Positions 9,187-19,349 of a stretch of 64,000 bases of DNA are shown one piece after another. This DNA comes from Billgrantia kenyensis (GTDB lineage Bacteria; Pseudomonadota; Gammaproteobacteria; Pseudomonadales; Halomonadaceae): contig NZ_JACEFT010000001.1 of assembly GCF_013697085.1 (NCBI RefSeq), forward strand, positions 372,001-436,000, read 5' to 3'. The notes beneath the pieces were generated by a model. It did no database searches and was not told where the DNA came from. It was given only the letters and a program-made list of their open reading frames with translations. A program made the translations under genes and the position numbers. The first letter of the stretch is position 1. Every line of letters starts with the position of its first letter.

Positions 9187-10506
9187 ATGACCCTTTTTTC
9201 CGAACTCGGCCTGCGCGCCGAACTGCTGCGTGCCGTCGAGGCCCAGGGCTACACCAACCCGACGCCGATTCAGCGCCAGGCCATTCCCACCGTACTCAAG
9301 GGTGGTGACCTGCTGGCCAGTGCGCAGACCGGTACCGGCAAGACGGCCGGCTTCACCCTGCCGATGCTGCAGCGCCTCGCCGACGGCGCGCGCCCCGGCA
9401 AGCGCCAGGTACGCGCGCTGGTGCTGGCACCGACCCGTGAACTGGCCGCCCAGGTGGGCGAGAGCGTTGCCGACTATGGACGCCACCTGACCCTGAAAAG
9501 CCACGTGATCTTCGGCGGTGTCGGCCAGCAGCCCCAGGTGGATGCCATTCGCCCCGGCCTGGATGTGCTGGTGGCTACCCCAGGCCGGCTGCTCGACCTG
9601 CAGCAGCAGAAACACGTCGATCTCTCGCGGGTGGAGATCCTGGTGCTGGACGAAGCCGACCGCATGCTCGACATGGGTTTCATCCACGACATCAAGAAAG
9701 TGCTGCGCCTGCTCCCTGAGAAGCGTCAGAACCTGCTGTTCTCGGCCACCTTCTCCGACGAGATCCAGGCACTCGCCGGTAAGCTGCTCGACAACCCCGA
9801 GAAGATCGAAGTCGCCCGCCGCAATACCACGGCGGAAACCGTCGACCAGGCCATCTACCGCGTCGACCGCGAGAAGAAGCGCGAGCTTCTCGCCCACCTG
9901 ATCCAGCAGCACGGCTGGCACCAGGTGCTGGTCTTCACTCGCACCAAGCACGGCGCCAACCGTCTGGCCGAACAGCTCTCCAAGCAGGAAATTCCGGCCA
10001 TGGCCATCCATGGCAACAAAAGCCAGTCGGCCCGTACCCGGGCGCTTGCCGCCTTCAAGGGCGGGGACCTTCAGGTCCTGGTAGCCACCGATATCGCCGC
10101 CCGCGGCCTGGATATCAGCGAGCTGCCTCATGTGGTCAATTTCGAGCTGCCCAACGTCGCCGAGGACTACGTGCACCGGATTGGCCGCACCGGCCGTGCC
10201 GGCAGCGAGGGCCAGGCCGTCTCGCTGGTCTGCGTCGACGAGCATGGACTGCTCAAGGGCATCGAGCGCTTGATCAAGCGAGACCTCGAGAAGCGCATCG
10301 AACCCGGCTTCGAGCCCGATCCCAATGCCAAGCCGGAGCCGATAGAGAACGGACGCAACCGCCGTGGCGGCCGCACCGGACAGGCCCGCCAGGGTGGCCA
10401 GCGCGGCCAGTCAGGCCAGCGCAGCAACAGCGGAAATTCCGCCAACGGCGATGCCCAGGCTCCACGCAGGCAGCGCAGTCGCGGCCAGCGTGCACGCCAA
10501 GCCTGA
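9187..10506 (+). CDS. rhlE: DEAD-box ATP-dependent RNA helicase, RhlE type
   Basis: 439 residues from the ATG at 9187 (GCGGAGA ribosome site); a longer in-frame start at 9139 adds only unconserved residues. All core motifs are present in order: the Q motif around [19 protein letters not shown] (motif I), PTRELA (Ia), DEAD (II, in [12 protein letters not shown]), SAT (III), and HRIGRTGR (VI). From about residue 385 the tail is Arg/Gly/Gln-rich (repeated RGG/QGGQRGQ-like), as in RhlE proteins, where it aids RNA binding. It probably unwinds structured RNA in ribosome assembly or mRNA decay. Confidence 0.93.
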   Translation: MTLFSELGLRAELLRAVEAQGYTNPTPIQRQAIPTVLKGGDLLASAQTGTGKTAGFTLPMLQRLADGARPGKRQVRALVLAPTRELAAQVGESVADYGRHLTLKSHVIFGGVGQQPQVDAIRPGLDVLVATPGRLLDLQQQKHVDLSRVEILVLDEADRMLDMGFIHDIKKVLRLLPEKRQNLLFSATFSDEIQALAGKLLDNPEKIEVARRNTTAETVDQAIYRVDREKKRELLAHLIQQHGWHQVLVFTRTKHGANRLAEQLSKQEIPAMAIHGNKSQSARTRALAAFKGGDLQVLVATDIAARGLDISELPHVVNFELPNVAEDYVHRIGRTGRAGSEGQAVSLVCVDEHGLLKGIERLIKRDLEKRIEPGFEPDPNAKPEPIENGRNRRGGRTGQARQGGQRGQSGQRSNSGNSANGDAQAPRRQRSRGQRARQA

Positions 10507-10508
10507 AT

Positions 10509-10523
10509 TGCCTGAGCCAGGCA
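10509..10523 (+). terminator. Short hairpin downstream of rhlE
   Basis: A 5-bp inverted repeat (TGCCT/AGGCA) begins 3 bases after the helicase stop and is followed by a T/G-rich but not pure T stretch. It could be a weak terminator for the helicase transcript. Confidence 0.3.
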
Positions 10524-10644
10524 CTTGGTGTTCTCCGGGAAATGTGGGATGGTACACGGCTTGTCATATCGACTAACGTATTGAGTATTCGGGCGTATCC
10601 GCGAGGGAAGGGATTTCGCGCTGTGGCTGGGAGGAGATTCGTTC

Positions 10645-11193
10645 ATGCTCAAATGGCTGACCGGAAGACAGCCAATTCCGGTTTGGGTCATCAAGCAGAT
10701 CGATGACAGCCTGCTTCATCTCTGTGGGCAGGGTGTCATCGAGCCGAACGTCAAAAGCAGCGCGGTGATCGAGCAGCTGCGTTCCGGCCGCTACGAAGGC
10801 GCCGTGACCATGGCTGGCGGTGGGCTCGTGCTCAATGCCCGGCTGTTCGCGGCACTGGTTCCCCTCGATGCCCTTCAGCTGGATGAGCAGGGCCACGCCC
10901 ACTGGAACGGTCGCAGCTGGTACGTCGCACAAGTGCCGCAGCGCTGCTGGACCTATGAGGAACGTCTGGTCCCCCAGCGACAGGTATTCAACGGTCAGGA
11001 ACTGCTGGTCAGCGTCGAGGATGTCTCCACCATCCGCCGCCAACTGGAGGAGTCGTCCGGGCCCGGCCAGGCCAGCTTCGAAGCCGCAGGCGACAAGGAA
11101 CACCCCTTGATTGCACCGCGTGGCGAGGATCTTTCCCCCAGCGATAGCCGTCGCGACAATCGCACCGACATATGGCGGGGGCATGACGACTGA
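10645..11193 (+). CDS. Hypothetical protein, 182 residues
   Basis: Starts at the ATG at 10645, behind a strong GGGAGGAGA ribosome site. No signal peptide or membrane helix is visible, so it should be cytoplasmic. The first 140 residues look like a compact alpha/beta domain (conserved-looking pieces IPVWVIKQIDDSLLHLCGQG and WNGRSWYVAQVPQRCWTYEE); the last 40 are polar and probably disordered. I do not recognise the family. Its last 11 bases overlap the start of the downstream MFS transporter, which suggests translational coupling and possibly a shared role. Confidence 0.75.
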   Translation: MLKWLTGRQPIPVWVIKQIDDSLLHLCGQGVIEPNVKSSAVIEQLRSGRYEGAVTMAGGGLVLNARLFAALVPLDALQLDEQGHAHWNGRSWYVAQVPQRCWTYEERLVPQRQVFNGQELLVSVEDVSTIRRQLEESSGPGQASFEAAGDKEHPLIAPRGEDLSPSDSRRDNRTDIWRGHDD

Positions 11194-12397
11194 CGCCAGC
11201 CCCAACCCGCGCCGCATCGCCCTTTTCCTGCTGCTGATGGTACTGGTCGGCCTCAACCTGAGGCCGGCACTCTCCTCGCTCGCCCCCCTGTTGCTGCGGA
11301 TCAAGGCCGACACCGGCCTCACTCCCCTGGCCATCGGTGCCCTTACTACCCTGCCGGTGCTCTGCCTGGGCATCTTTGCCCCCCTGGCGCCCTGGCTGGC
11401 CAAGCGAACCGGACCGGAAAACGCCCTGGCCCTGGCACTCGGTGGACTCATACTCGGGCTGTTCCTGCGTGGAATGCCGGCGGTGGCACTGCTGTTTGTC
11501 GGCACCCTGCTGGTGGGCGCGGCGATAGGCATCGCCGGCACCCTGCTACCGGCACTGGTAAAACGCGAACTACCCGGCGGGGCCGATCTCATGACTGGCG
11601 TATACACCATGGCCCTGTGCCTCGGTGGCGCCCTCGGCGCCGGGCTGAGCATTCCCCTGGCCAACCTGCTGGGCGGATGGCGTTTCAGCCTGGTGAGCTG
11701 GGGGCTGCTCGCTGGCATCGCGTTGCTGGCCTGGATCACGCTGATGCCCAGGTCGCCTCGCCAAGCGACGGCAACGCCTACCGGCGGCAGCATGCGTCAG
11801 CTGCTGGGTCAGCCGTTGGCCTGGCAGGTGATGCTGTTGATGGGCACTCAGTCTTCGCTGGCCTATATCGTCTTCGGCTGGTTGCCGACACTGCTCCAGG
11901 CCCGCGGCTACAGCGAATCCGAAGCCGGCTGGCTGATGGGCGCCTCGGTGATGGTCCAGCTGATTTCCGCCCTCGGCGCGCCGTGGTTGGCACGCTTCAG
12001 CCGCGACCAGCGCCCCGCCCTGCTGCTGGTGCTGGGCTGTGTGGGTGCGGGGCTGTGGCTGCTGCTCCAGGCCGGTGAGGCTTGGCGTTGGCCGGGCGTC
12101 GTGCTGCTGGGGCTGGGCCAGGGGGGGAGTTTCAGTCTCGCCCTGACCCTCATCGTGCTGCGAACCGCCAACTCTCGCCTTGCCGGCAAGCTCTCGGGGC
12201 TGGCACAAGGCGGCGGGTATACGCTCGCGGCGATGGGGCCGCTGGGCGTGGGCGTCCTCCTGCAACTGGAGGTGAGCATGACCACCATGACCAGCGTACT
12301 GCTGCTGATCGTTGCAGTAGCTGCCGGCTTCGCCCTGCTGGCCGGCCGCAACCTGCGACTGGATGTCGATGCCTCCGGCCGCCTGACCACGCGTTGA
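11183..12397 (+). CDS. MFS transporter of the cyanate/2-nitroimidazole (CynX/NimT) family
   Basis: 404 residues from the ATG at 11183, preceded by a GGCGGGGG ribosome site inside the end of the upstream gene. Twelve hydrophobic segments are visible. The early LVGLNLRPALSSLAPLL segment is typical of the CynX/NimT branch of the major facilitator superfamily. These are inner-membrane transporters for small anions such as cyanate or for xenobiotics; no cyanase gene is nearby, so the substrate is open. It ends 39 bases before the convergent EamA gene. Confidence 0.87.
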   Translation: MTTDASPNPRRIALFLLLMVLVGLNLRPALSSLAPLLLRIKADTGLTPLAIGALTTLPVLCLGIFAPLAPWLAKRTGPENALALALGGLILGLFLRGMPAVALLFVGTLLVGAAIGIAGTLLPALVKRELPGGADLMTGVYTMALCLGGALGAGLSIPLANLLGGWRFSLVSWGLLAGIALLAWITLMPRSPRQATATPTGGSMRQLLGQPLAWQVMLLMGTQSSLAYIVFGWLPTLLQARGYSESEAGWLMGASVMVQLISALGAPWLARFSRDQRPALLLVLGCVGAGLWLLLQAGEAWRWPGVVLLGLGQGGSFSLALTLIVLRTANSRLAGKLSGLAQGGGYTLAAMGPLGVGVLLQLEVSMTTMTSVLLLIVAVAAGFALLAGRNLRLDVDASGRLTTR

Positions 12398-12436
12398 TCC
12401 GCCGCGGTTGGTGTATGAGAAACTCTCGAGCAGCGA

Positions 12437-13324
12437 CTAGCGACGCTGCGACCATCCCACTCCCGCCAGTATCAACCCCATGGCCAGCAAGTGGTGCAGC
12501 TCAGGCCTTTCCCCCAGAAAAAGCGCGCCGATCAATACGGCCCAAACCGGAATCAGGTAGTTGATCAACGAAAGGAAGGTCGGCCCTGCAGCCGCCACCA
12601 GGGTGAAATAGACCACGCTGCCCAAGGCGGTACAGACCAGACCCAGAACGACCACCGCCCACAGCGCCCCTGCAGAGAGTACGGGCACTATCGGCATGTC
12701 GACTGGCCAGGTGGCGGCCGCCAGGGGCATGGTCAGCAGCCAGGCCATGCCCAGCACCAGTGCCGACGTGGACCAGGCATCGCTGGATGGCTTATGCCGT
12801 GAAATGATGGCATTCACGGCATAGCAGGCCGCACCCGCAAGCACTGCCAGCTGGGCCAGCAGTGTCTCCCCCTGCCCACCCATCTCGAGCAGTGCGGTCG
12901 GCCCGACCAGCGTCAGGATGCCGAGAAATCCGACCACAAAGCCAGCCAGGCGATGGGGAACCATGCGTTCGCCCGGCACCAGGAAGTGGGCCAGCACCAG
13001 GGTCAAAAGCGGCATGACGGCCATCAGAATCCCAGCCAGGCCACTGTCTATGCGCTGCTGGCCCCAACTGATGAGCAGGAACGGCATCATGTTGCCGACA
13101 ATCGCTATCGCCAACATGAAGCTCCAGACCCGCCGGCCGCGGGGAAAGGCCCGGCGCAGCAGCAGGACCAGCAACATCAGCCCACAGGCGGCAATCACGT
13201 TGCGCCCCGCCACCAGCATGGCAGGCGTCATCTCGGCCACCGCAATTCGCGTCAGCGCAAACGAGCTGCCCCACATGACCGCCAGTGCTACGAGCAAGAG
13301 CCAGTGCGATACAGGCCGCGACAT
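12437..13324 (-). CDS. EamA/DMT-family transporter
   Basis: 295 residues starting at the ATG at 13324, which has GGGAG at good spacing; a GTG at 13339 in the same frame is less likely because it precedes that ribosome site. Ten hydrophobic helices form two EamA repeats (MWGSSFALTRIAV at the start of the first; GAACYAVNAIISRH starting the second). Members of this drug/metabolite family export amino acids, metabolites or toxic compounds across the inner membrane. Convergent to the MFS gene and divergent from the ABC operon at 13427; neither neighbour fixes the substrate. Confidence 0.9.
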   Translation of the reverse strand: MSRPVSHWLLLVALAVMWGSSFALTRIAVAEMTPAMLVAGRNVIAACGLMLLVLLLRRAFPRGRRVWSFMLAIAIVGNMMPFLLISWGQQRIDSGLAGILMAVMPLLTLVLAHFLVPGERMVPHRLAGFVVGFLGILTLVGPTALLEMGGQGETLLAQLAVLAGAACYAVNAIISRHKPSSDAWSTSALVLGMAWLLTMPLAAATWPVDMPIVPVLSAGALWAVVVLGLVCTALGSVVYFTLVAAAGPTFLSLINYLIPVWAVLIGALFLGERPELHHLLAMGLILAGVGWSQRR

Positions 13325-13426
13325 GATTGATTCTCCCACTCATTGTTTGACTTCCATCAAGCCCATCCCCACGGCCAGCCGTGATAGCCTGTCGTAAACC
13401 AGAGACTTCTCGTACGCAGGCAAACG

Positions 13427-14191
13427 ATGCACGATACAGGCGCAGTGGTGTTCCAGGCCAGCGGTCTGAAGCGCTTCTACCAGATGGGCGAGGTCACCAT
13501 CCAAGCCTTGCGCGGTGTCGATCTCGAGCTGCATGCGGGTGAGCTGGTGGTGATGCTGGGTGCCTCGGGGTCTGGCAAGTCCACGCTGCTCAATATACTC
13601 GGCGGACTCGATAGCCCGAGTGAAGGTACGCTGGTCTACTCTCCTGCCGCTTCACGACATGCCAGGACATCGGCTCCTTCAGGGGAGGCGGGCCTCGACC
13701 TGGCGCGGGCGAACCAGCGCGATCTGACTCGGTTTCGCCGTCACCACGTGGGTTTCGTATTTCAGTTCTATAACCTGATCTCGAGCCTGACCGCACGTGA
13801 GAACGTTGCCGTCGTGACCGATATCTGCCATGACCCCATGCCCCCTGAGGAGGCCCTGGCCCTGGTGGGGCTCGAGCACCGCCTCGACCACTTCCCCTCC
13901 CAGCTTTCCGGCGGAGAGCAGCAGCGAGTCGCCATCGCCCGCGCAGTGGCAAAACAGCCCGACGTGCTGCTATGCGACGAGCCGACCGGTGCGTTGGATT
14001 TTCGCACCGGCATCCGCGTGCTCGAGGTGCTCGAGCAGGTCAATCGTGACACCCGCACCACGGTGGCGATCATTACCCATAACGAGGTTATCGGCGAGAT
14101 GGCCGACCGCATCATTCGCCTGCGTGACGGCAGGGTCGACCAGCTGCAAGTCAATGAGCGGCGCCGCAAGCCGCAAGAGCTGCGCTGGTAG
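13427..14191 (+). CDS. ABC transporter ATP-binding protein (LolD/MacB/DevA-type)
   Basis: 254 residues with Walker [10 protein letters not shown] (45-53), the Q-loop at FVFQFYN (about 110-116), signature LSGGEQQR near 164-171, Walker B LLCDEP and the switch His in ITHNE. It belongs to the MacB/LolD/DevA mechanotransmission group, whose permeases are of the FtsX type. An insertion of about 18-20 residues (roughly 71-90, Ala/Ser/Arg-rich) sits where LolD has a short beta-hairpin. It powers the permease encoded 18 bases downstream; the HlyD-type adaptor follows. Confidence 0.92.
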   Translation: MHDTGAVVFQASGLKRFYQMGEVTIQALRGVDLELHAGELVVMLGASGSGKSTLLNILGGLDSPSEGTLVYSPAASRHARTSAPSGEAGLDLARANQRDLTRFRRHHVGFVFQFYNLISSLTARENVAVVTDICHDPMPPEEALALVGLEHRLDHFPSQLSGGEQQRVAIARAVAKQPDVLLCDEPTGALDFRTGIRVLEVLEQVNRDTRTTVAIITHNEVIGEMADRIIRLRDGRVDQLQVNERRRKPQELRW

Positions 14192-14209
14192 CGCGAGGCC
14201 AAAGCGAGC

Positions 14210-16573
14210 ATGCAGACACTCGACCGCAAACTCTATCGGGACCTGTGGCGACTCAAAGGACAAGCTCTGGCCATCGCCATGGTCATTGCCAGCGGAGTGA
14301 TGACCCTGGTCATGGCCATCACCATGCTGGATTCACTCACCTCGGCTCGCGACCGCTTCTATGCCAGCCATCACTTCGCCGATATCTTCGTCCAGGTCAA
14401 GCGCGCCCCTCTTGGCCTGCTGGAGTCGTTGCAGCGTATAGAAGGCGTCAACCTGATCGAACCACGCGTGCTCGCCTCGGTACGCCTGTCCGTACCCGGC
14501 TTTGGCGACCCCGTGCGCGGCAAGCTGGTTTCGCTGCCTGATGGCCGCCAGCCACTCCTCAATCAGTTGCACCTGATCGAGGGTTCGCTACCCGAGCCTG
14601 GGCGCGATGATCAGGTCGTGGTCTCGGATGCCTTCGCCGAGGCGCACGACCTGACGGTGGGTGACTCGCTGGAGGCAATCATCAACGGCCGGCACACCAG
14701 GCTGACGCTGTCCGGCATCGGCTTGAGCCCGGAATTTCTCTACCAGGTCGCCCCGACCGACCTGATGCCGGATTACCAACGCTATGCCGTGCTGTGGATG
14801 AACCACCGTGCGCTCTCCCAGGCGTATGCCATGGAAGGCGCATTCAACAGCCTGACCCTGACACTGCAGGCCGGGGCCCGCGAGGATGATGTCATCGACG
14901 CCCTCGACCAGGCCTTGGAGCGTTACGGTGCGATTGGCGCCCGCACGCGCCACGACCAGCAGTCGCACCGCTTCATCGAGGAGGAATTGAATCAGCAGCG
15001 CATCACCGCCACCGTGCTGCCGACCATCTTCCTCGCGGTGTCCGCCTTTCTGCTCAACGTCGTGATGGGACGCATCGTCCAGACTCAGCGCGAGCAGCTC
15101 GCGGTACTCAAGGCATTCGGTTATCGCGACATGGAGCTTGCCAGGCACTACGGGCTGCTGGCGGCGGCAATCGTGTTGCTTGGCTGGGCAATCGGGGTGC
15201 TTCTCGGCACTTGGGCCGCCAGCGGGCTGGCGGGGATTTATCTCGAGTACTTCCGCTTCCCCGAAATGCGCTCAACCCTACCGGCCTGGGCCTTGGCCCT
15301 GTCACTGCTGGTCTCCCTTCTGGCCGCGCTGGGAGGCACCTGGCACGCGGTATGGCGAGCCGTCAGTCGCCCCCCCGCCGAAGCCATGCGGCCACCTGCA
15401 CCGCACCGATTCCGGCGCAGTTGGCTGGAACGACTGTTGCCGGCCCCCCTTCTCGGCAGCGAGGGGCGCATCGTGCTGCGCAACCTGGCCCGACACCCGG
15501 CCAAGGCCGGCTTTTCCGTACTGGGCATCGCCCTCTCGGCAGGCCTGCTGATGATCGGTGCCTACCAGCTCGCCGCGGTCGACAGGATGATCGATCAGCA
15601 GTACCGCCAAGTGCTGCAGATGGACATCGAACTGATCTTCAACGAGTCGACGCCGGCACGCGCCGCTGGTGAACTGCGCCACCTTCCAGGCGTACTTGCC
15701 GTGGAGACCTGGCGACAGGTGCCCGTGACGCTTGTCCATGAGCATCGACAGTACCGCACCAGCCTGCTGGGCATGGCCCAAGAGCCGGGGCTCCGCCAGG
15801 TGCTGGACGAGCAAAGCCAGCCCCAGCGGCTGCCTGAGGCCGGCGTCATGCTGACGCGATACCTGGCCGAGGTGCTCGACGCCCGAGTGGGGGACGAACT
15901 GGAGGTCGAGATCATGGAGGGGCGCCGCCAGCGCGTCAGCCTGCCGCTGACGGCGCTGGTCGACGAGCCGCTGGGCATGGGGGCCTACTTGCGTCGCGAC
16001 ACGCTCAATGCGCTGCTCCAGGAAGGCCCGGCCATCAGCGGCGCCTGGCTGTTGGTGGATGCCGCACGTACGACCGAGCTGCATGCCGCCCTGTGGGAGC
16101 TTCCCGGGGTGGCATCTATCGGCATGCTTACCGAGGCCGAGCAAGGGATTCGCGACTACCTCGACGAAACCATACTCATGGTGGCGATCATTTTCATCGC
16201 CATCGCCTCTTCCATCGCCTTCGGGGTGGTCTACAACAACGCCAGAATCGCCTTTGCCGAACGCGCCAGGGAGTTGGCAACGCTGCAGGTGCTCGGCTAC
16301 ACGCGAGCGGAAGTGTCGAGAATTCTGCTGGGTGAGATCGCCCTGTTGACGCTGGTGGCCATTCCGCCGGGATGGATTATCGGCGTCTTCTTCAGCCACC
16401 TGCTGCACCAGGCCTTCAGCCATGACCTGTTTCGCATTCCGTTGGTATTCACACCGCAGGCATTCGGCTTTGCGGCATTGGGCGTGCTGGCCGCTTCGCT
16501 GGTGGTCGGCATGCTTGTCTATCGACGCCTCGGCCGCCTCGACAAGATTCGCGTCCTCAAGGCCGTTGAGTAA
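14210..16573 (+). CDS. FtsX-like ABC transporter permease (two FtsX domains)
   Basis: 787 residues. One N-terminal helix (about 20-40) is followed by a long periplasmic domain, three helices (about 270-390), another helix at about 435, a second periplasmic domain, and three C-terminal helices (about 660-780). This is a fused, duplicated FtsX permease, as in YbbP, rather than the single-unit DevC/MacB form. The N-terminal residues [18 protein letters not shown] resemble family members encoded beside HlyD adaptors. Together with the upstream ATPase and downstream adaptor it should form a tripartite exporter working from the inner membrane. Confidence 0.9.
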   Translation: MQTLDRKLYRDLWRLKGQALAIAMVIASGVMTLVMAITMLDSLTSARDRFYASHHFADIFVQVKRAPLGLLESLQRIEGVNLIEPRVLASVRLSVPGFGDPVRGKLVSLPDGRQPLLNQLHLIEGSLPEPGRDDQVVVSDAFAEAHDLTVGDSLEAIINGRHTRLTLSGIGLSPEFLYQVAPTDLMPDYQRYAVLWMNHRALSQAYAMEGAFNSLTLTLQAGAREDDVIDALDQALERYGAIGARTRHDQQSHRFIEEELNQQRITATVLPTIFLAVSAFLLNVVMGRIVQTQREQLAVLKAFGYRDMELARHYGLLAAAIVLLGWAIGVLLGTWAASGLAGIYLEYFRFPEMRSTLPAWALALSLLVSLLAALGGTWHAVWRAVSRPPAEAMRPPAPHRFRRSWLERLLPAPLLGSEGRIVLRNLARHPAKAGFSVLGIALSAGLLMIGAYQLAAVDRMIDQQYRQVLQMDIELIFNESTPARAAGELRHLPGVLAVETWRQVPVTLVHEHRQYRTSLLGMAQEPGLRQVLDEQSQPQRLPEAGVMLTRYLAEVLDARVGDELEVEIMEGRRQRVSLPLTALVDEPLGMGAYLRRDTLNALLQEGPAISGAWLLVDAARTTELHAALWELPGVASIGMLTEAEQGIRDYLDETILMVAIIFIAIASSIAFGVVYNNARIAFAERARELATLQVLGYTRAEVSRILLGEIALLTLVAIPPGWIIGVFFSHLLHQAFSHDLFRIPLVFTPQAFGFAALGVLAASLVVGMLVYRRLGRLDKIRVLKAVE

Positions 16574-16607
16574 TGATGGGAAACAATATAACTAAGGGGG
16601 GGATTGA

Positions 16608-17810
16608 ATGAGCCAGCGCCGCAAATGGGTTCGCCATATGACCTGGGGCCTGCTTGGTGTCGCCCTGCTGGCCCTGCTGGCCTGGGCCTTGCGCCCTACC
16701 CCCTTGCCGGTGAATGTGGCAACGGTCACGATAGGCCCGTTCACTGACTCCGTCACGGAAGAAGGCCGAACTCGATTACGCGATACCTGGAATGTCTCGG
16801 CTCCCATTGCCGGCTTCCTCCAGCGCGTCACCCTCGAGGAGGGAGATAGAGTCGAAGAGGGAGAGGTCCTCTTCCAACTCGAGCCGAGCCCGGCGCCTGC
16901 GCTTGACGTACGTACCAGACAACAGGCCGAAGAGAACCTGCAGGCCGCCCAGGCTCGACTGCGGGCCGCCCAGGCCAACCTGGAAACGGCACGAGCCGAC
17001 CTCCGTTTCGCCGAATCCGAATACCAGCGCTACCGCCAGCTCCACCAGCGCAACCTGGTCTCTACCGCCGACCTGGAGCAGCGCCAGAATCAGCGAGATC
17101 GCCTGCGGGCGCTGGAACACTCCGCAGCATCAGGGGTCGAGGTGGCCCGCTTCGAGGTGGAAAGCGCCCGGGCCCTGCTGGCGGTAGCCAGCGGTCAGCG
17201 CAGCGAGGCAGACCAGCCCACGCTGCAGGTCCGAGCCCCGCTTTCCGGCCTCGTCATATCGCGCTACCGCTGCTGTGAAGGCAGCATTGCCGCGGGCGAG
17301 CCGATCCTCGAACTTGGCAGGCTCGATGACCTGGAAATCCAGGTGGACCTGCTTTCCATGGACGCCGTGCGGCTGCGCCCGGGAATGGATGTTCTGATTT
17401 CCGGCTGGGGGGGAGAACCGCTCAGAGGCAGCGTAAGACGCATCGCACCGGCGGGATTCACTCGCACCTCGGCGCTGGGGGTGGACGAGCAGCGCGTGCC
17501 GGTCATCGTCGATTTCGACCCTGAGCTCGATCGCGGCGCACTGGGCAGCGGGTTTCGGGTCGATGCCGAGTTCCTCATCTGGCAGGGTGAAGAGGTCATG
17601 CAGATTCCTACCAGCGCGCTGTTTCGTCACCAGGGCGAGTGGGCGGTATTCGTGATCGATGAGGGCCGAGCGACACGACGTATCGTCGAGCTGGGCCGTC
17701 GACACGGGCTGCGCTCCCAGGTGCTAGCGGGTCTCGAGCCGGGGGAAACCTTGATTACCCATCCCGGGAGCCAGGTGGACGAGGGCATCAGAGTCAGGGC
17801 CGACGAGTGA
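16608..17810 (+). CDS. HlyD-family periplasmic adaptor subunit
   Basis: 400 residues behind a strong AAGGGGGGA ribosome site. One N-terminal anchor helix (about 11-29), a barrel-sandwich/lipoyl half (APIAGFLQRVTLEEGDRVEE), a coiled-coil hairpin of about 110 residues rich in Ala/Gln/Arg, then the second lipoyl half (VRAPLSGLVISRYRCCEGS) and beta-barrel domain. These are membrane-fusion adaptors linking an inner-membrane pump to an outer-membrane channel such as TolC; no channel gene is nearby. A CC pair at about residues 222-223 is unusual inside the lipoyl region. Last gene of the three-gene exporter operon. Confidence 0.92.
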   Translation: MSQRRKWVRHMTWGLLGVALLALLAWALRPTPLPVNVATVTIGPFTDSVTEEGRTRLRDTWNVSAPIAGFLQRVTLEEGDRVEEGEVLFQLEPSPAPALDVRTRQQAEENLQAAQARLRAAQANLETARADLRFAESEYQRYRQLHQRNLVSTADLEQRQNQRDRLRALEHSAASGVEVARFEVESARALLAVASGQRSEADQPTLQVRAPLSGLVISRYRCCEGSIAAGEPILELGRLDDLEIQVDLLSMDAVRLRPGMDVLISGWGGEPLRGSVRRIAPAGFTRTSALGVDEQRVPVIVDFDPELDRGALGSGFRVDAEFLIWQGEEVMQIPTSALFRHQGEWAVFVIDEGRATRRIVELGRRHGLRSQVLAGLEPGETLITHPGSQVDEGIRVRADE

Positions 17811-17890
17811 GTTCGCTCTCCACAATCGGTATTATCTTCGCTTGAGCGCCGCGCTGCGCCCCGACAAGAATACCGAGACCAGGAGCTGCC

Positions 17891-18943
17891 ATGATCGCGC
17901 CACCTTTTGCCAACCGCCCCGTGCTGGTGCTCTATACCGGCGGCACCCTGGGCATGATTCCCAGCGCCCTGGGCCTGGCGCCGGCAGGCGATATCGAGGC
18001 GCGCATCAGACGCAAGCTCGACGGCCTGCCACCCAGCCGTCGCAACCGCTTGCCCGAGTTCGTGGTCGAGACGGTGTCCGAACCCATCGACTCCAGTGCC
18101 GTCACCCCTCACGACTGGCAAAGATTGGCGGCGATCATTGCCGACAAGATTGCCAGCCATGCCGCTATCGTCGTGCTGCATGGCACCGATACTCTCGCCT
18201 GGAGTGCCTCTAGCCTGGCCTATCAGCTCCAGGGTCTGGACCGCCCGGTGGTGATCACGGGCGCCATGTATCCCCTGGAAGCCGAAGGCAGCGATGCGCT
18301 GGACAACATCGAACTGGCCCTTCGCTTTGCCGCCCGTGAGGAACTTCAGGAAGTCGCCCTGGCCTTCTCCGGACGACTGCTGCGCGGCGTGCGTTCACGC
18401 AAGATCCACACCGAGGCCCACGACGCTTTTGCCAGCCCCAATTACCCGATTCTGGGTGAGCGGGTTGGCGAGGATTTCGTGATCTATCCTGGTCGCTGCC
18501 TGGAAACCCAGCAGCGCGGTGCCCCACGATTCGAATCGCCAGACTATTCCCCTCTTGCCCGTGGAGGCGTCGCCCGCATCGCACTGTGGCCGGGCCTCCA
18601 AGCCTGGCAGCTCGAGGCCTGGCTGGGCGATGCCAGGGTGCGCGGTGCCCTGCTCGAAGTCTGGGGAGGTGGCAATATCCCCCCGGATCCGCAGCTCATC
18701 GAAGTGCTGGCCATGGCCAGTGGCGAAGGCAAGCTGATCGCCGCGATCAGCCAGTGCCCCTTTGGTGGAATCGCCCCCGGCCAGTACGCTGCCGGCCAGG
18801 GCCTGCTTCAGGCCGGCGTGCTGGTCGGGGATGCCATGACACCCGAAGCCGCTATGACCAAGCTGGTCCACCTGCTGGCGCAGCCGCTGGAAGAGCAGGA
18901 GCGTCGTCGGCGCTTCCTCACGCCACTGGTAGGCGAGCGCTGA
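17891..18943 (+). CDS. ansA: Type I (cytoplasmic) L-asparaginase
   Basis: 350 residues from the ATG at 17891, with AGGAG upstream. Both asparaginase threonine motifs are present: YTGGTLGM near residue 17 (first nucleophilic Thr) and HGTDTLAWS near residue 97. ITGAMYPLEAEGSDALDN and GRLLRGVRSRKIHT are typical of type I enzymes. No signal peptide, so it should be cytoplasmic, hydrolysing asparagine to aspartate and ammonia. It stands alone between the ABC exporter and the DUF2789 gene with no clear operon partner. Confidence 0.93.
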   Translation: MIAPPFANRPVLVLYTGGTLGMIPSALGLAPAGDIEARIRRKLDGLPPSRRNRLPEFVVETVSEPIDSSAVTPHDWQRLAAIIADKIASHAAIVVLHGTDTLAWSASSLAYQLQGLDRPVVITGAMYPLEAEGSDALDNIELALRFAAREELQEVALAFSGRLLRGVRSRKIHTEAHDAFASPNYPILGERVGEDFVIYPGRCLETQQRGAPRFESPDYSPLARGGVARIALWPGLQAWQLEAWLGDARVRGALLEVWGGGNIPPDPQLIEVLAMASGEGKLIAAISQCPFGGIAPGQYAAGQGLLQAGVLVGDAMTPEAAMTKLVHLLAQPLEEQERRRRFLTPLVGER

Positions 18944-19032
18944 ACGCAGCGGCCACATGCTGGCGTTCGGCAGACACCCAGCTAAGTTGAAGGTAACGGT
19001 CCTGACCAGTCACCCTACGAGGAGAGAGGCCA

Positions 19033-19269
19033 ATGGAACATCCCGTACACCCCTTCCACGAACTGTTTCAGCAGTTGGGGCTGCCCGCCGATGACGCTTC
19101 GATCCAGGCATTCATTGAACGCCATGCACCGCTGCCCGCCACCATGGCGCTCTACCAGGCTCCTTTCTGGAGCCCAGCCCAGGCCGAGTTCCTCGAGGCA
19201 GCACTGGAGGAGGATGCCGACTGGGCCGAAGTCGTCGATCACCTCGACGCATCGTTGAGAAAGAGTTAG
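19033..19269 (+). CDS. DUF2789 family protein
   Basis: 78 residues behind a GAGGAGAGAGG ribosome site. The sequence matches the small DUF2789 family: an early FHELFQQLGLP helix, then APFWSPAQAEFLEAALEEDADWAEVVDHLDA. Highly acidic, no cysteine and no signal. Family function is unknown. It lies 89 bases after ansA, possibly in the same transcript. Confidence 0.88.
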   Translation: MEHPVHPFHELFQQLGLPADDASIQAFIERHAPLPATMALYQAPFWSPAQAEFLEAALEEDADWAEVVDHLDASLRKS

Positions 19270-19349
19270 CGTCTCCAACGGTTGTCATACGGCCGTTTTG
19301 CTAATGTGGATGAAAAAATCAAACAAATTTTACTTAGGCGGGAAAGCAT

